DNA of 64,000 nucleotides from JAGVSV01 sp050952845 (GTDB lineage: Bacteria > Bacillota > Clostridia > Christensenellales > Aristaeellaceae). Positions 33,977 to 43,306 of this stretch are shown here, piece after piece. The notes below the pieces were generated by a model, which saw only the letters and a program-made list of their open reading frames with translations, did not search any database and was not told the DNA's origin. A program made the position numbers and the translations under genes. The stretch's first letter is position 1. The number at the start of each line of letters is the position of its first letter. The stretch is from positions 1,178,001 through 1,242,000 of the forward strand of contig JBMNLP010000001.1 of NCBI GenBank assembly GCA_050952845.1, read 5' to 3'.

Positions 33977-34660
33977 ATGTATTTCGATTCTACCATGCTG
34001 ATCCTGATTCCTGGGTTGTTGCTGGCGCTTTGGGCACAAGCCCGAATCAGGGCTGCATACTCGAAGTATTCCAAGGTATACGCCCAAAGCGGTATCAAAG
34101 CCGCGGATGCTGCCAGCGCTATGCTGCGGGCTAACGGCAACGATGTTGTCAAGGTACAGCCCGTGAAGGGCACGTTGACCGATCATTATGACCCGCGAAA
34201 TGAGACGCTTAGTTTATCGGAGGGGGTGTACCAGTCAACCAGCATCGCTGCGCTGGGTATTGCTGCGCACGAGGCAGGGCATGCCATGCAGAAAAAAGAA
34301 GGCCATGCCATGCTGGGGTTGCGCACTGCGATTGTGCCTGTCGTCAATTTCGGGTCCAGGCTGAGCATGCCGATTTTTGTTCTGGGTCTGATCATGGCTT
34401 TGAAGCCGCTGGTGACGGTTGGCATCGCGCTGTTTTCGCTGACTGTGGCGTTTACCCTGATCACGCTGCCTGTTGAGTTCGACGCCAGCCGCAGGGCCAT
34501 TGCGATGCTCAATGCAGGCGGTTTTATTACTCGTGAGGAGGAAGCGGGCGTTAGAAAGGTACTGAATGCCGCAGCCTTAACCTATGTCGCAGCTGCGCTG
34601 AACGCTATTCTGCAGTTAGCTAGGCTTGTTTTGCTAGCGCGTGGGCGAGACAGGGATTAA
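33977..34660 (+). CDS. YugP-type zinc metallopeptidase, membrane-bound
   Basis: 227 residues from the ATG at 33977, which follows AAGGAGGAAAG. An N-terminal membrane segment, then HEAGHAMQKKEGHA (zinc-binding HExxH variant of the family), SLSEGVYQSTSIAALGIAAHEAGH, two further hydrophobic segments, and EFDASRRAIAML with the third ligand. Targets are unknown. The last four bases overlap the convergent gtrA-like gene. Confidence 0.9.
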   Translation: MYFDSTMLILIPGLLLALWAQARIRAAYSKYSKVYAQSGIKAADAASAMLRANGNDVVKVQPVKGTLTDHYDPRNETLSLSEGVYQSTSIAALGIAAHEAGHAMQKKEGHAMLGLRTAIVPVVNFGSRLSMPIFVLGLIMALKPLVTVGIALFSLTVAFTLITLPVEFDASRRAIAMLNAGGFITREEEAGVRKVLNAAALTYVAAALNAILQLARLVLLARGRDRD

Positions 34661-35136
34661 TTATTGTCGGCGTACTGCTGTTTATTTTTAAATATGACGT
34701 ATTTACTGGCAAAGTAATTGAATATGACAACCAGCACGTTCATGACCAGCTTGCTCCATTTGTGATCGATGCCCAGGCTGAACACGCATAGATTGTATAG
34801 CAGCAGGTCAAACAACAGGAAGGAGAGCAGGCGCGCTGACACAAACAGCACCAGTTCCCTGACGGCTGAGCTTTGCACTGCTTTGCTTTTGAATACATAG
34901 GCTTTGTTTGTAAAAAAGGCGAATAGCACCGATAATATCCACGAGACGCTCTGTGCCCCATTGAGTATCAGCCAATGTGCTGTGCTGTCTGTGGCGTACT
35001 GCTCAGGTTGCAGCAACGATGTTATGATGAAGTAGGCTGCCCAGTTAACCAACGTAGTCAGCGCGCCAAACAGCACATAGGACAGCATCTCTTTGAGCCG
35101 TTCATTCTGACTGAGCGTATGTTTTAGTTTGTTCAA
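34657..35136 (-). CDS. GtrA family membrane protein
   Basis: 159 residues with four hydrophobic segments. The first contains YVLFGALTTLVNW, the family signature, and the last two lie around SARLLSFLLFDLLLYN and VLVVIFNYFASKYVIFK. GtrA proteins are thought to help move lipid-linked sugars across the membrane for polysaccharide or wall glycosylation. It overlaps the upstream small gene by four bases and the large polytopic gene follows that, suggesting one envelope-glycan operon reading 39439 to 34657. Confidence 0.88.
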   Translation of the reverse strand: MNKLKHTLSQNERLKEMLSYVLFGALTTLVNWAAYFIITSLLQPEQYATDSTAHWLILNGAQSVSWILSVLFAFFTNKAYVFKSKAVQSSAVRELVLFVSARLLSFLLFDLLLYNLCVFSLGIDHKWSKLVMNVLVVIFNYFASKYVIFKNKQQYADNN

Positions 35137-35384
35137 TCTTTGCCTTCTTTCTTTTCTGTGCGCAATGTGGTCCCGTCATCTCCGCGCGCATAAGCTGCGG
35201 ACAACAGGTATTCCAATGCGATCTTCCGGGGTTTCTTGCGGTTGGCAGCGGACAGGAAGGAAACGCAGTCGCTTTCGAGATGAACCACTGTGATGTTGCG
35301 GGTTACCATGCGGTCATCCTCCATCATGATGACTTTGATGGCTTTGCCGTGCTTCAAGGAGTATTCTAAAAAACTTCTCAGCAT
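35133..35384 (-). CDS. Small conserved-looking protein, 83 residues
   Basis: A basic/acidic mixed protein, MLRSFLEYSLKHGKAIKV followed by a short strand-rich core (NITVVHLESDCVSFLSAANRKK) and YLLSAAYARGDD. The strand pattern suggests a small beta-barrel of the WYL/Sm type, but I do not recognise a family with certainty. One base separates its ATG from the stop of the upstream gene, and it overlaps gtrA by ATGA, so it is co-translated with the membrane cluster. Confidence 0.7.
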   Translation of the reverse strand: MLRSFLEYSLKHGKAIKVIMMEDDRMVTRNITVVHLESDCVSFLSAANRKKPRKIALEYLLSAAYARGDDGTTLRTEKKEGKD

Positions 35385-35385
35385 A

Positions 35386-37347
35386 CTATCCCTCGGGCAC
35401 TTTGTATATCACATATTCACCCTGCTCATCGGCATACACCTGTTGCAGCATGTCGCCCAGCTCCGCGTGGTCAATCAAGAGGTTGCTGCGCTCATGAGGG
35501 CCGACCAGCACATAGCTCACAGCGTATTTACTCAAAATATCGGCATGCTCTGAAGGGCTTTGATAAAATATGCGGATGTCGTTTTTGCGTTCGGTGAGGT
35601 CGAACCCATGGTAATAAAGCCAAAGGTCAGGGCCGCATACGATGGTTCGGCCAGCCAGCGCGCTGATGGGGTTGATATGCTGTGTCCAGGACAGGAACAC
35701 GCTGTGCGGCGGCGTTTCCTGTTCGGCAAAGTCAGCGACAGCTGTATCCTCTGATGAAAACATCCGGTAATCGCTGACGCACTCCCGGGCCAGAGAAAGC
35801 GTGCCGGACAGAAAGAACAGCATCGCCGCCAATACGCCCATCAATGCCCTGGCTTTCAAGCCCTTCAGGCGGTCAAACAATGTCAGGGCATATTCTGCGA
35901 TCGGGACGGTGCACAGCGCATACCACACGTATAGCAGCTTGTTGTTGTCATACTCATTGGGCTGAAACAGCACCAGTTCGGCTACGATAAACACAGCGAA
36001 GGCGCCGGTATAGATCAAGCGGTGCTTGCGGTTATGTTCAAACAGAGAGCATATCAGAAGCAGAAAGGGCAGGCCGATATTTTTGATGTAAAACCAAAGG
36101 TACCCGTCTCGTAAGCCATTGCCGCCCGCGTTGTTGACCCAGTTGAACTGAAGCCGCAGGAAATTGTCGCTGCCTGCCTGTTGGAATGTGAATGCCAGCA
36201 GCTGCGGCGCTGCCAGCAGCGCTGCGATGCCGCCGTACAGCAGCCAGGGAACGATTGGTTTTCTGCCAATCAGGCTGCGCACCATCCAGGCGATGCTGAC
36301 CAGGCCAAGCGCCAGCATGGAATGCGTATGCAAAAGGGGCAGGCCGCCCGCCATCACGCCCAACAGCGCAAACGGGCGCAGATGGATCGTTTCTGTTGCC
36401 ACGGCATCGTATAGCAGGTACAGGCAGGGGAGCAGGATCACCCAGCCTGCAAGGAATGTGCGCTGTGGGATGAGCATATCCGCGATGATATTGCTCCATC
36501 GCAGGTTATAGGTGGTGAATTCTGCATGGTTGACGGGCGTTTGGTACCAACCGTCTAAGATGTTCCTCAACCGGTCGAGCCATACACCCTGTTGCAGCTG
36601 ATTTTCCCCCATGGCGCCAAGGCTAACACCAGCCATATCAAAGCTGTACAGAAAGCCAAGCCCGCCGTTAAGAAAAAGCAGGAGAAACGCCAGGACGGCG
36701 GCTTTTTTGGTATCGGCTATGCGCAACGCCATCAGCAGAAAACCGCCGAAAACCAGCAGCATCATCAGTGTGCCCGGGATGACCAACGCACCTTGCAGGC
36801 TGGTGCCCAGCAGCATGAAGGAGGTGGAGAAACTGTCTGCCAGAAAGGGATAACCCAGCCTGACACCGGGTAAGATGTTGTAGTCAGCTGGAAATTGTAC
36901 ATTGCGCAAGCTGGTGATCAGCCCCAGGTGCAGCGGCAAGTCGCCGTAGGTGCTTTGCCCTACGTGCAGGGCGGCCCCCTCCGGACGGATGTTGTGTGTC
37001 CATTGCAGGTAGGCTCCAAGCACTGTGAAGGGCAGCGCCAGCATGGCGAGCAGCCATGCATCCCGGGTGTCTATGGCGGTCCAGCGCACAGGGGGTGTGC
37101 TTCGGTCGCGCAGCAGCCAGGCTGTTACCGTCAGCACAAACAGAATGGGCAGCGCTAACAGATGCGAGCAGATGGAGAATGTGATAAAAAATGCCGGCAG
37201 CGCGGGCAGCCACATCATCAGCAGCATGCCCAGCGACAGCGACAGCCAGATGCGGTACAGTGCGCGCTGGTTTGGCAGCAAGCTGTTGATGATGATCATG
37301 CTGCATAAGACATAGATGGCCAGATAGGTAATGGCGATCATGAGCAT
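35386..37347 (-). CDS. Large polytopic membrane protein, GT-C glycosyltransferase-like
   Basis: About 653 residues from the ATG at 37347, which stands just after the stop of the preceding gene (TAGT-ATG); a second ATG at 37341 is equally possible. It has twelve or more hydrophobic segments, a loop HVGQSTYGDLPLHLGLITSL after the third or fourth, and a soluble C-terminal part of about 130 residues (HSVFLSWTQHINPISALAGR ... YVLVGPHERS). This layout, with an acidic loop early and a soluble tail, is that of GT-C glycosyltransferases or YfhO-type proteins. The donor would be a polyprenyl-phosphate sugar. Exact family not assigned. Confidence 0.78.
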   Translation of the reverse strand: MLMIAITYLAIYVLCSMIIINSLLPNQRALYRIWLSLSLGMLLMMWLPALPAFFITFSICSHLLALPILFVLTVTAWLLRDRSTPPVRWTAIDTRDAWLLAMLALPFTVLGAYLQWTHNIRPEGAALHVGQSTYGDLPLHLGLITSLRNVQFPADYNILPGVRLGYPFLADSFSTSFMLLGTSLQGALVIPGTLMMLLVFGGFLLMALRIADTKKAAVLAFLLLFLNGGLGFLYSFDMAGVSLGAMGENQLQQGVWLDRLRNILDGWYQTPVNHAEFTTYNLRWSNIIADMLIPQRTFLAGWVILLPCLYLLYDAVATETIHLRPFALLGVMAGGLPLLHTHSMLALGLVSIAWMVRSLIGRKPIVPWLLYGGIAALLAAPQLLAFTFQQAGSDNFLRLQFNWVNNAGGNGLRDGYLWFYIKNIGLPFLLLICSLFEHNRKHRLIYTGAFAVFIVAELVLFQPNEYDNNKLLYVWYALCTVPIAEYALTLFDRLKGLKARALMGVLAAMLFFLSGTLSLARECVSDYRMFSSEDTAVADFAEQETPPHSVFLSWTQHINPISALAGRTIVCGPDLWLYYHGFDLTERKNDIRIFYQSPSEHADILSKYAVSYVLVGPHERSNLLIDHAELGDMLQQVYADEQGEYVIYKVPEG

Positions 37348-37348
37348 A

Positions 37349-39439
37349 CTACCTATTGGTCGGCTGCGGTGAGCTGGCTTGGCTGTCCGCAGTATAGCCG
37401 CCCATGCGCAGCAACTCACCGCGCAGGTGGTTTACAATGCGCAGTTTTTCCTCGGTAGGGTGATTGTTAGGGTTATAATGTACAGAAACGCCAAACGTCA
37501 GGGTTCTGTTTTTCTTATCGGCATATACGGGGATAAACTGTGCGCATTTCTGCGTGCGCTGGTAATAAAGTTGCGCTATCATGACGAACCCGGTGAAAAA
37601 CTCACCGACGCCGTCTCGGAGATACCCCTTTGTGTCCTTTTTCGGATCGTTTGGGTTCTCAGGAAACAGCAGGATATTATCACCGGCTTCCATGGCAGCA
37701 GCGGTCTCGCGGAATGTATTGATTAACTCCCTGGGCTTGTTGCGGTAAACAGGGATGCATTCAACGCTCTCCATGATCCATGCCAGGATCGGCGCAGCCA
37801 GCCGGGAGACGGGCTTCTTCCAGGATTCAGGCAGCCATTTCTGGCGTTTGATGGTATAGCGGTAGATATACTGGGCGATCTCGTTGGCTTCCGCCATATC
37901 GCTGATCACCCAGGGGCGGAACGAAAAGGAGATGAATAAGTTCGTAACGATGGGGCCGTACAGCTCGCCATGGTTGCAGATGAACACCGCGCTTACGTCC
38001 TCATTGATCTCCACGCTTTCCTTGCCAACAACACGGCTATAGAAAACAGGCTTCAAAAGGAACATCAACACTTTGATGCCGTAGTGCCGGCGGCTGACTT
38101 TCACCAGGGTGTCCTCCAACTGACGCTGCAAGGGAATGTTGGTTTCGCCGTTTTCCTTCAACATCAGAAAGGTATGCAGTTTCTGGCTGTAGCGGCTGCT
38201 GAGCGGAAAGCGCAAAGCTGCGGGCAAGGCAGCCGTCACCAGCGCCGCAGCAGGCAGCAGCAGCGCCGGCCGCAGCGTCAGCTCCAGCATGCCCCGGCCT
38301 GTGTTTTCTGCATAGAACAGAATTGCTGAAAGCCCGATCAGAGCGATCATCTGGCCGATCATGGTTGCAAATTTTGTCAGCAGCATGCGCATATATCCAA
38401 GCTTGTCGTTGTGTTGGCTGGACAGCGCAAACGCAGCAACGTCGTCCATGTCTGCGTCCAGCGCATCCAGCGCTGTTGCCGTGATGGTGGTGCCGGCGGT
38501 GCAGGCTGCAATGGCAGCAAAAGGCCACAGAGTGCCCAGGCGCAGCAGATGCAGGGAGAAAAAAGTCAGGCTGAACAGCCAGATGATCAGGCCGAGGATC
38601 ATCAGGTTGGCAGGGTCACGGCGCTGGTTGCGAGGACATCTGACGAACGCGTGTGTCAGACGGCTGGCCAGGTAAGTGAAAACAAAGGCAATGCCCATGC
38701 ATATTAACAGGTCGTTGGCGGTGACCGCGATGAAGGTGTAAATCATGATCAGCGTGACTTGCAGCGCGGTCATGGTGATGGTGCTGACGGTGCGGTAGGT
38801 TTTCAGCGCGCTGATGCTGCTGAGCCTGTCAAAATCCCGGGGGCTGACGTCGACGCATCTTGCTTTTTTCTGCGTTTCTATCTGACCTGAGGAATACGTA
38901 TACCCCGATAACACCGTGCAGAGCGAAAAGCCTCCTAAAAGGTACCATGCGGTGTCGGCAGGCAGCGAGACAAACAAAATCAATGCCGGAAGAACCTGAA
39001 ATAACACATGCAGCTCGACGTAGCGCAGTTTTTTCTGGACACTTCTCAGCTGACGCTTTCTGAAGTAGCTCAACAGCAGCTTTCTCAACCAGGCCAGCAG
39101 GCTGATTAAAAACACCAGGCTGAACAGCAGCCACAGCAACGGCATGTCAACGGTGCGGGGAAATATCAGCAACAGCGTGAGCGCGATCAACGCAGAGATA
39201 CCGGTAAAAAACAATGCGCTGATTCTGTGGTTGCGGGGCAGCTGCCTGATGATAGCAGGCTGCATCTGCCGGACAGCCATCTGCGTCACCTGCACGGTCA
39301 TGTAAAGCGCGCCGCCCAATACAGGCTGTTTGACCAGCACCGTTGACGCAATCATGCAGTACAGGTATTCATACAGCGATGCAAACACCGCTGACAGCGA
39401 GAACCTGTTGTGACCGATTGCGTTTCTATCCATTGCCAT
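37349..39439 (-). CDS. MFS-like transporter fused to a lysophospholipid acyltransferase domain
   Basis: 696 residues. Residues 1-440 form about eleven or twelve hydrophobic segments with an MFS-like loop (DALDADMDDVAAFALSSQHNDKLGYMRML). The C-terminal 230 residues are a PlsC-type acyltransferase: FICNHGELYGPIV (motif I region) and NILLFPENPND (motif III region). The classical NHx4D aspartate is absent, as G replaces D, though NH is kept. The layout recalls LplT-Aas, where a flippase and an acyltransferase recycle lysophospholipids. The start is uncertain: ATGs at 39439 and 39433 lack a good ribosome site and sit inside a short upstream frame. Confidence 0.82.
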   Translation of the reverse strand: MAMDRNAIGHNRFSLSAVFASLYEYLYCMIASTVLVKQPVLGGALYMTVQVTQMAVRQMQPAIIRQLPRNHRISALFFTGISALIALTLLLIFPRTVDMPLLWLLFSLVFLISLLAWLRKLLLSYFRKRQLRSVQKKLRYVELHVLFQVLPALILFVSLPADTAWYLLGGFSLCTVLSGYTYSSGQIETQKKARCVDVSPRDFDRLSSISALKTYRTVSTITMTALQVTLIMIYTFIAVTANDLLICMGIAFVFTYLASRLTHAFVRCPRNQRRDPANLMILGLIIWLFSLTFFSLHLLRLGTLWPFAAIAACTAGTTITATALDALDADMDDVAAFALSSQHNDKLGYMRMLLTKFATMIGQMIALIGLSAILFYAENTGRGMLELTLRPALLLPAAALVTAALPAALRFPLSSRYSQKLHTFLMLKENGETNIPLQRQLEDTLVKVSRRHYGIKVLMFLLKPVFYSRVVGKESVEINEDVSAVFICNHGELYGPIVTNLFISFSFRPWVISDMAEANEIAQYIYRYTIKRQKWLPESWKKPVSRLAAPILAWIMESVECIPVYRNKPRELINTFRETAAAMEAGDNILLFPENPNDPKKDTKGYLRDGVGEFFTGFVMIAQLYYQRTQKCAQFIPVYADKKNRTLTFGVSVHYNPNNHPTEEKLRIVNHLRGELLRMGGYTADSQASSPQPTNR

Positions 39440-39455
39440 GCCAATTGCCGTCCAT
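39426..39455 (-). CDS. Possible 9-codon leader peptide overlapping the MFS-acyltransferase start
   Basis: The only good ribosome site here (GGAGGAACGC) serves an ATG at 39455 that encodes MDGNWHGNG and stops at 39426, five to eleven bases past the start codons of the large gene. This arrangement would couple translation of the large gene to the short one. Evidence is positional only. Confidence 0.3.
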   Translation of the reverse strand: MDGNWHGNG

Positions 39456-39481
39456 GCGTTCCTCCAGGGTCATTCCTTACC

Positions 39482-39509
39482 ATTATATCATAGCCTGTGG
39501 TTAAGGCAA
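39482..39509 (-). promoter_or_regulatory. Promoter of the envelope membrane gene cluster
   Basis: Reverse strand TTGCCT (39504-39509), 16 bases, TATAAT (39482-39487), about 40 bases before the start of the MFS-acyltransferase gene. Confidence 0.5.
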
Positions 39510-39645
39510 ATCGATTGTCGATCGTCAGTTCCCTCATAATTTACAATTTACAACGTTCAGCTCCTGTGGCTGCTGCTACACTGAGGCGGTGCTTTGCACT
39601 CTTTGTCGTTTATCAGCGATATGACTGCCTGATAGACAAGCTAAC

Positions 39646-39674
39646 AAAAATACGCCCGCAGGTTTTTGCGGGCG
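39646..39674 (-). terminator. PFOR terminator
   Basis: 8-bp perfect stem CGCCCGCA/TGCGGGCG (39653-39660 and 39667-39674), followed on the reverse strand by TATTTTTG. It lies 20 bases beyond the oxidoreductase stop. Confidence 0.8.
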
Positions 39675-39694
39675 CATTGTAAGTGATGATGCGA

Positions 39695-42600
39695 TCAGCC
39701 TTCAGCCAGGCGTTTGTAGCTTTCCAGTCGAATGGCAGCGTTTTTCTCTGCCTCGGCAAACAACTCTTCAGCGACATCGGGGAACGATCCGATCAACGAT
39801 GTGTAACGGATTTCGCCGCGGATAAAGTCCTGATAGGATGCGGTGGGATCCTTGCTGTCCAGTGTGAAGGGGTTCTTGCCTTCTTCTGCCAATTGCGGGT
39901 TATAGCGGTATAGGTTCCAGTAGCCGCTGTCCACCGCCTTTTTGATGGTGGCTTGTGCGAAGGACATGTTGATGCCATGGTTGATGCAGGGAGCGTAGGC
40001 GATGATCAGCGAGGGGCCGGGATACGCCTCGGCTTCGTTGATGGCGCGCAGCATTTGTGCGGGGTTGGCGCCCATACCAACCTGTGCAACATACACATAT
40101 CCGTAGGACATGGCCATCATACCCAGATCTTTTTTCTTGGTGCGCTTGCCTGCGGCGGCGAATTTAGCCACGGCACCGGTAGGAGTCGACTTGGAGGACT
40201 GGCCGCCGGTATTGGAATAAACCTCAGTATCCAGCACCAGCACGTTCACATCCTGGTTCTGCGCCAGCACGTGGTCAAGGCCGCCATAGCCGATGTCGTA
40301 AGCCCAGCCGTCGCCGCCAAAGATCCATACAGATTTTTTGACCAGCAGGTCCTTATCCTCATATACGGTTTTGCAGGCGTTGTCGGATTCGCATCCGCAA
40401 TCCTTGCAGGTTTCTATCGCCTTGATCAGTTTGTTGGCTGCTGTTCGTGAACCTTCTGCATCGTGCATCTGGCTGAGCCACGCGTCACAGGCTGCCACGC
40501 CCTCAGGCCATTCTTTCCAGGCGTCCTTCAGCGCTTCTACCTTATCAGCTAATTTGGCACGGCGCTGGTTCAGCGCCAAGTTTATACCGAAGCCAAACTC
40601 AGCGTTGTCCTCAAACAGGCTGTTTGCCCAGGCAGGCCCATGGCCTTTATCGTTCTTGGTGTATGGAACAGTGGGGGAGGAGCCGCCGTAGATGGAGGAG
40701 CAACCCGTTGCATTGGCGATGATCATGCGGTCACCAAAGAGCTGGGTGATGAGCTTGACATACGGCGTCTCGCCGCAGCCTGCGCAGGCGCCGGAGAACT
40801 CAAACAATGGCTTGATAAACTGGCTGCCCTTAACGGTAGACCTGTTGGGTTCGATGTCTGGTTCCGGCAGGGAAGCAGCGTATGTCCAGTTATCCTCCTG
40901 GCTGCGCTGGGTATCCAGCGGCTTCATGATCAGCGCTTTTTCCTTTGCCGGGCATACATCAACACAGTTCCCACAGCCCGTGCAGTCCAGCACGCTGACT
41001 TGAATTCGGTAGTCATAGCCGGCGTAATCCCTGCCGGTGGCTTTCTTCATTTCGAATGCTTCCGGCCTGTCAGCATCTTCCTTGACGAGGAAGGGGCGGA
41101 TAGCAGCATGCGGACAGACAAGCGAGCACTGGTTACACTGAATGCATTTGTCGATCTGCCACTCAGGCACGTTGATGGCAATGCCTCGCTTTTCATACAT
41201 GGTGGTACCGGTTGGCACAAAGCCATCCGGCGAGAAGGCGGATACCGGCAGCTTGTGGCCGTCCTGCGACAGGATGGGGCGGATGACGTCGTGGAAGTAT
41301 TCAGTTGCTTCAACAACCTTAGGCATTGCGCCTTCCTTGGTGTCAGCCCAGGATGCGGGAACGTCAACTTTCTGGAGGCCGCTGATGGCGATGTCGATGG
41401 CGTCCCAATTCCTCTTGACGATGGTTTCACCCTTGCGTCCATATGTCAGCTGAGCGTATTCCTTCATGTATTTATCGGCATCCTCGTAAGGAATGACGTT
41501 GGCTAACTTGAAGAAAGCGGCCTGCATGATGGTGTTGATGCGGCTGCCCATGCGCACCTTGGCGGCCAGTTCGGTGGCGTTGATGATATAGAGCTTGGCG
41601 TTTTTCTGTGCCAATGCGTTCTTCATCGTGGCGGGCAGATGCGCATCCAACTCGTCCGCAGTCCAGGAGCAGTTGAGCAGGAAGGTGCCGTTGTTCTTCA
41701 GCGGCGTCAGCATATCGTACATCGTGACATAGGCGGGGTTGTGGCAGGCAATAAAGTCCGCCGCATCAATCTGGTAGGTGGAGCGGATGGGGTGCTTACC
41801 AAACCGCAGGTGAGATACCGTCAATCCGCCCGATTTCTTGCTGTCGTAGGCAAAATAGCCCTGTGCATACAGATTGGTGTGGTCACCGATGATCTTGATG
41901 GAGTTTTTGTTGGCGCCGACTGTGCCGTCGGAACCTAAGCCGTAGAACATGCAGCTGACGGTGCCTTCGGGCGCTGCGTCAAACTGCTCGCCCATTGGCA
42001 GCGACGTATGCGTAACATCGTCAACAATGCCCACAGTGAAGTGGTTCTTAGGGGCAGCCAGCGTTGCATTTTCAAATACCGTCTTGATCATGGTTGGCGT
42101 GAATTCTTTGCTGCCTAACCCGTACCGACCGCCCAGCACTTTGATGTCATGCATGTCATTTTCGGCAAGCACGGTCTGAACATCCATGTATAGCGGCTCA
42201 CCCAGGGCACCGGATTCCTTGGTACGGTCCAGTACGATCAGTACCTTGGCGCTCCTGGGCAGCTCCGACAGGAAATGCGCTGCGCTGAAGGGCCTGTAAA
42301 GGTGCACTTTCAGCACGCCCAGTTTCTGGCCTGCCTTGTTAAGGGCGTCAACGGCTTCGTGGACAGCTTCTGTACCTGAACCCATCAGGATGATCACATT
42401 TTCTGCATCTGCAGCACCGTGATAGGTGAAGGGCTGATAGTGGCGTCCGGTCAGCTTGCTGACTTTTTCCATGGCTTCAGCAACAATGGCAGGGACGGCG
42501 TCATAGTATTTGTTGGCGGCTTCACGATTTTGGAAGAAAACATCAGGGTTTTGGGCAGTGCCGGCTTGATGAGGGCGCTCGGGGTTCAGAGCACGATCGC

Positions 42601-43207
42601 GGAAAGCACGGATCTTATCCCAGTTAACGAGTTTGGCGATGTCATCATAAGAAATGCTTTCGATTTTCTGCACTTCATGGCTGGTACGGAAACCATCGAA
42701 GAAGTGTAAAAAGGGCACAGAGGATTCCAGGGTAGCCAGATGTGCAACCAGCGCCAGGTCGCTTGCTTCCTGAACGCTTCCGGATGCCAGCATGGCAAAA
42801 CCGGTTTGCCTGCAAGCCATCACGTCGCTATGATCGCCGAATATGGACAATGCATGGGTGGCTAATGTACGGGCGCTGACATGGAAAACGCAGGGGAGCA
42901 GTTCGCCCGCAATTTTGTACATGTTGGGGATCATCAGCAGAAGGCCCTGAGATGCTGTGTAGGTTGTGGTCATGGCGCCTGCGGCAAGCGCGCCGTGTAC
43001 AGCACCCGCTGCGCCTGCTTCGGACTGCATTTCCTGTACGAGCACAGTCTGCCCGAACAGGTTCTTCCTTCCCTTTGCTGACCATTCGTCAACATATTCA
43101 GCCATGTTGGAGGAAGGGGTGATGGGATAGATAGCCGCTACATCGCTAAACGCATAAGCGATGTGGCTGACAGCACCGTTGCCGTCGACTGTGATCTTAT
43201 TTGCCAT
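39695..43207 (-). CDS. nifJ: Pyruvate:ferredoxin (flavodoxin) oxidoreductase
   Basis: 1170 residues, all domains in one chain. It oxidises pyruvate with CoA to acetyl-CoA and CO2, reducing ferredoxin, the central reaction of anaerobic fermentation. N-terminal domain: IYPITPSSNMAEYVDEW and QEMQSEAGAAGAVHG. Two [4Fe-4S] ferredoxin motifs: CIQCNQCSLVCPH (near 690) and CTGCGNCVDVCP (near 745). Proximal cluster and TPP site: CAGCGETPY, GDGWAYDIGYGG and NTGGQSSKSTPTGA. The ATG at 43207 follows TAGGAGG. Monocistronic, with a strong promoter and its own terminator. Confidence 0.97.
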   Translation of the reverse strand: MANKITVDGNGAVSHIAYAFSDVAAIYPITPSSNMAEYVDEWSAKGRKNLFGQTVLVQEMQSEAGAAGAVHGALAAGAMTTTYTASQGLLLMIPNMYKIAGELLPCVFHVSARTLATHALSIFGDHSDVMACRQTGFAMLASGSVQEASDLALVAHLATLESSVPFLHFFDGFRTSHEVQKIESISYDDIAKLVNWDKIRAFRDRALNPERPHQAGTAQNPDVFFQNREAANKYYDAVPAIVAEAMEKVSKLTGRHYQPFTYHGAADAENVIILMGSGTEAVHEAVDALNKAGQKLGVLKVHLYRPFSAAHFLSELPRSAKVLIVLDRTKESGALGEPLYMDVQTVLAENDMHDIKVLGGRYGLGSKEFTPTMIKTVFENATLAAPKNHFTVGIVDDVTHTSLPMGEQFDAAPEGTVSCMFYGLGSDGTVGANKNSIKIIGDHTNLYAQGYFAYDSKKSGGLTVSHLRFGKHPIRSTYQIDAADFIACHNPAYVTMYDMLTPLKNNGTFLLNCSWTADELDAHLPATMKNALAQKNAKLYIINATELAAKVRMGSRINTIMQAAFFKLANVIPYEDADKYMKEYAQLTYGRKGETIVKRNWDAIDIAISGLQKVDVPASWADTKEGAMPKVVEATEYFHDVIRPILSQDGHKLPVSAFSPDGFVPTGTTMYEKRGIAINVPEWQIDKCIQCNQCSLVCPHAAIRPFLVKEDADRPEAFEMKKATGRDYAGYDYRIQVSVLDCTGCGNCVDVCPAKEKALIMKPLDTQRSQEDNWTYAASLPEPDIEPNRSTVKGSQFIKPLFEFSGACAGCGETPYVKLITQLFGDRMIIANATGCSSIYGGSSPTVPYTKNDKGHGPAWANSLFEDNAEFGFGINLALNQRRAKLADKVEALKDAWKEWPEGVAACDAWLSQMHDAEGSRTAANKLIKAIETCKDCGCESDNACKTVYEDKDLLVKKSVWIFGGDGWAYDIGYGGLDHVLAQNQDVNVLVLDTEVYSNTGGQSSKSTPTGAVAKFAAAGKRTKKKDLGMMAMSYGYVYVAQVGMGANPAQMLRAINEAEAYPGPSLIIAYAPCINHGINMSFAQATIKKAVDSGYWNLYRYNPQLAEEGKNPFTLDSKDPTASYQDFIRGEIRYTSLIGSFPDVAEELFAEAEKNAAIRLESYKRLAEG

Positions 43208-43243
43208 AAGAAGCCTCCTAAACATTGATTACAACCGGAAAAG

Positions 43244-43259
43244 GACGGACAAATCCGTC
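43244..43259 (-). promoter_or_regulatory. Hairpin in the PFOR mRNA leader
   Basis: GACGGA-TTTG-TCCGTC on the reverse strand, a perfect 6-bp stem with a 4-base loop just inside the transcript, followed by CTTTTCC. It may stabilise the mRNA; too short a T run for a terminator. Confidence 0.4.
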
Positions 43260-43269
43260 TCGTTAATCA

Positions 43270-43299
43270 AGTATAGTGTCTTTTATGGTAATTTGTCAA
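43270..43299 (-). promoter_or_regulatory. PFOR promoter
   Basis: Reverse strand TTGACA (43294-43299), 18 bases, TATACT (43270-43275). It is near-consensus, fitting a highly expressed central metabolic gene. Confidence 0.8.
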
Positions 43300-43306
43300 G
43301 TTTTTA

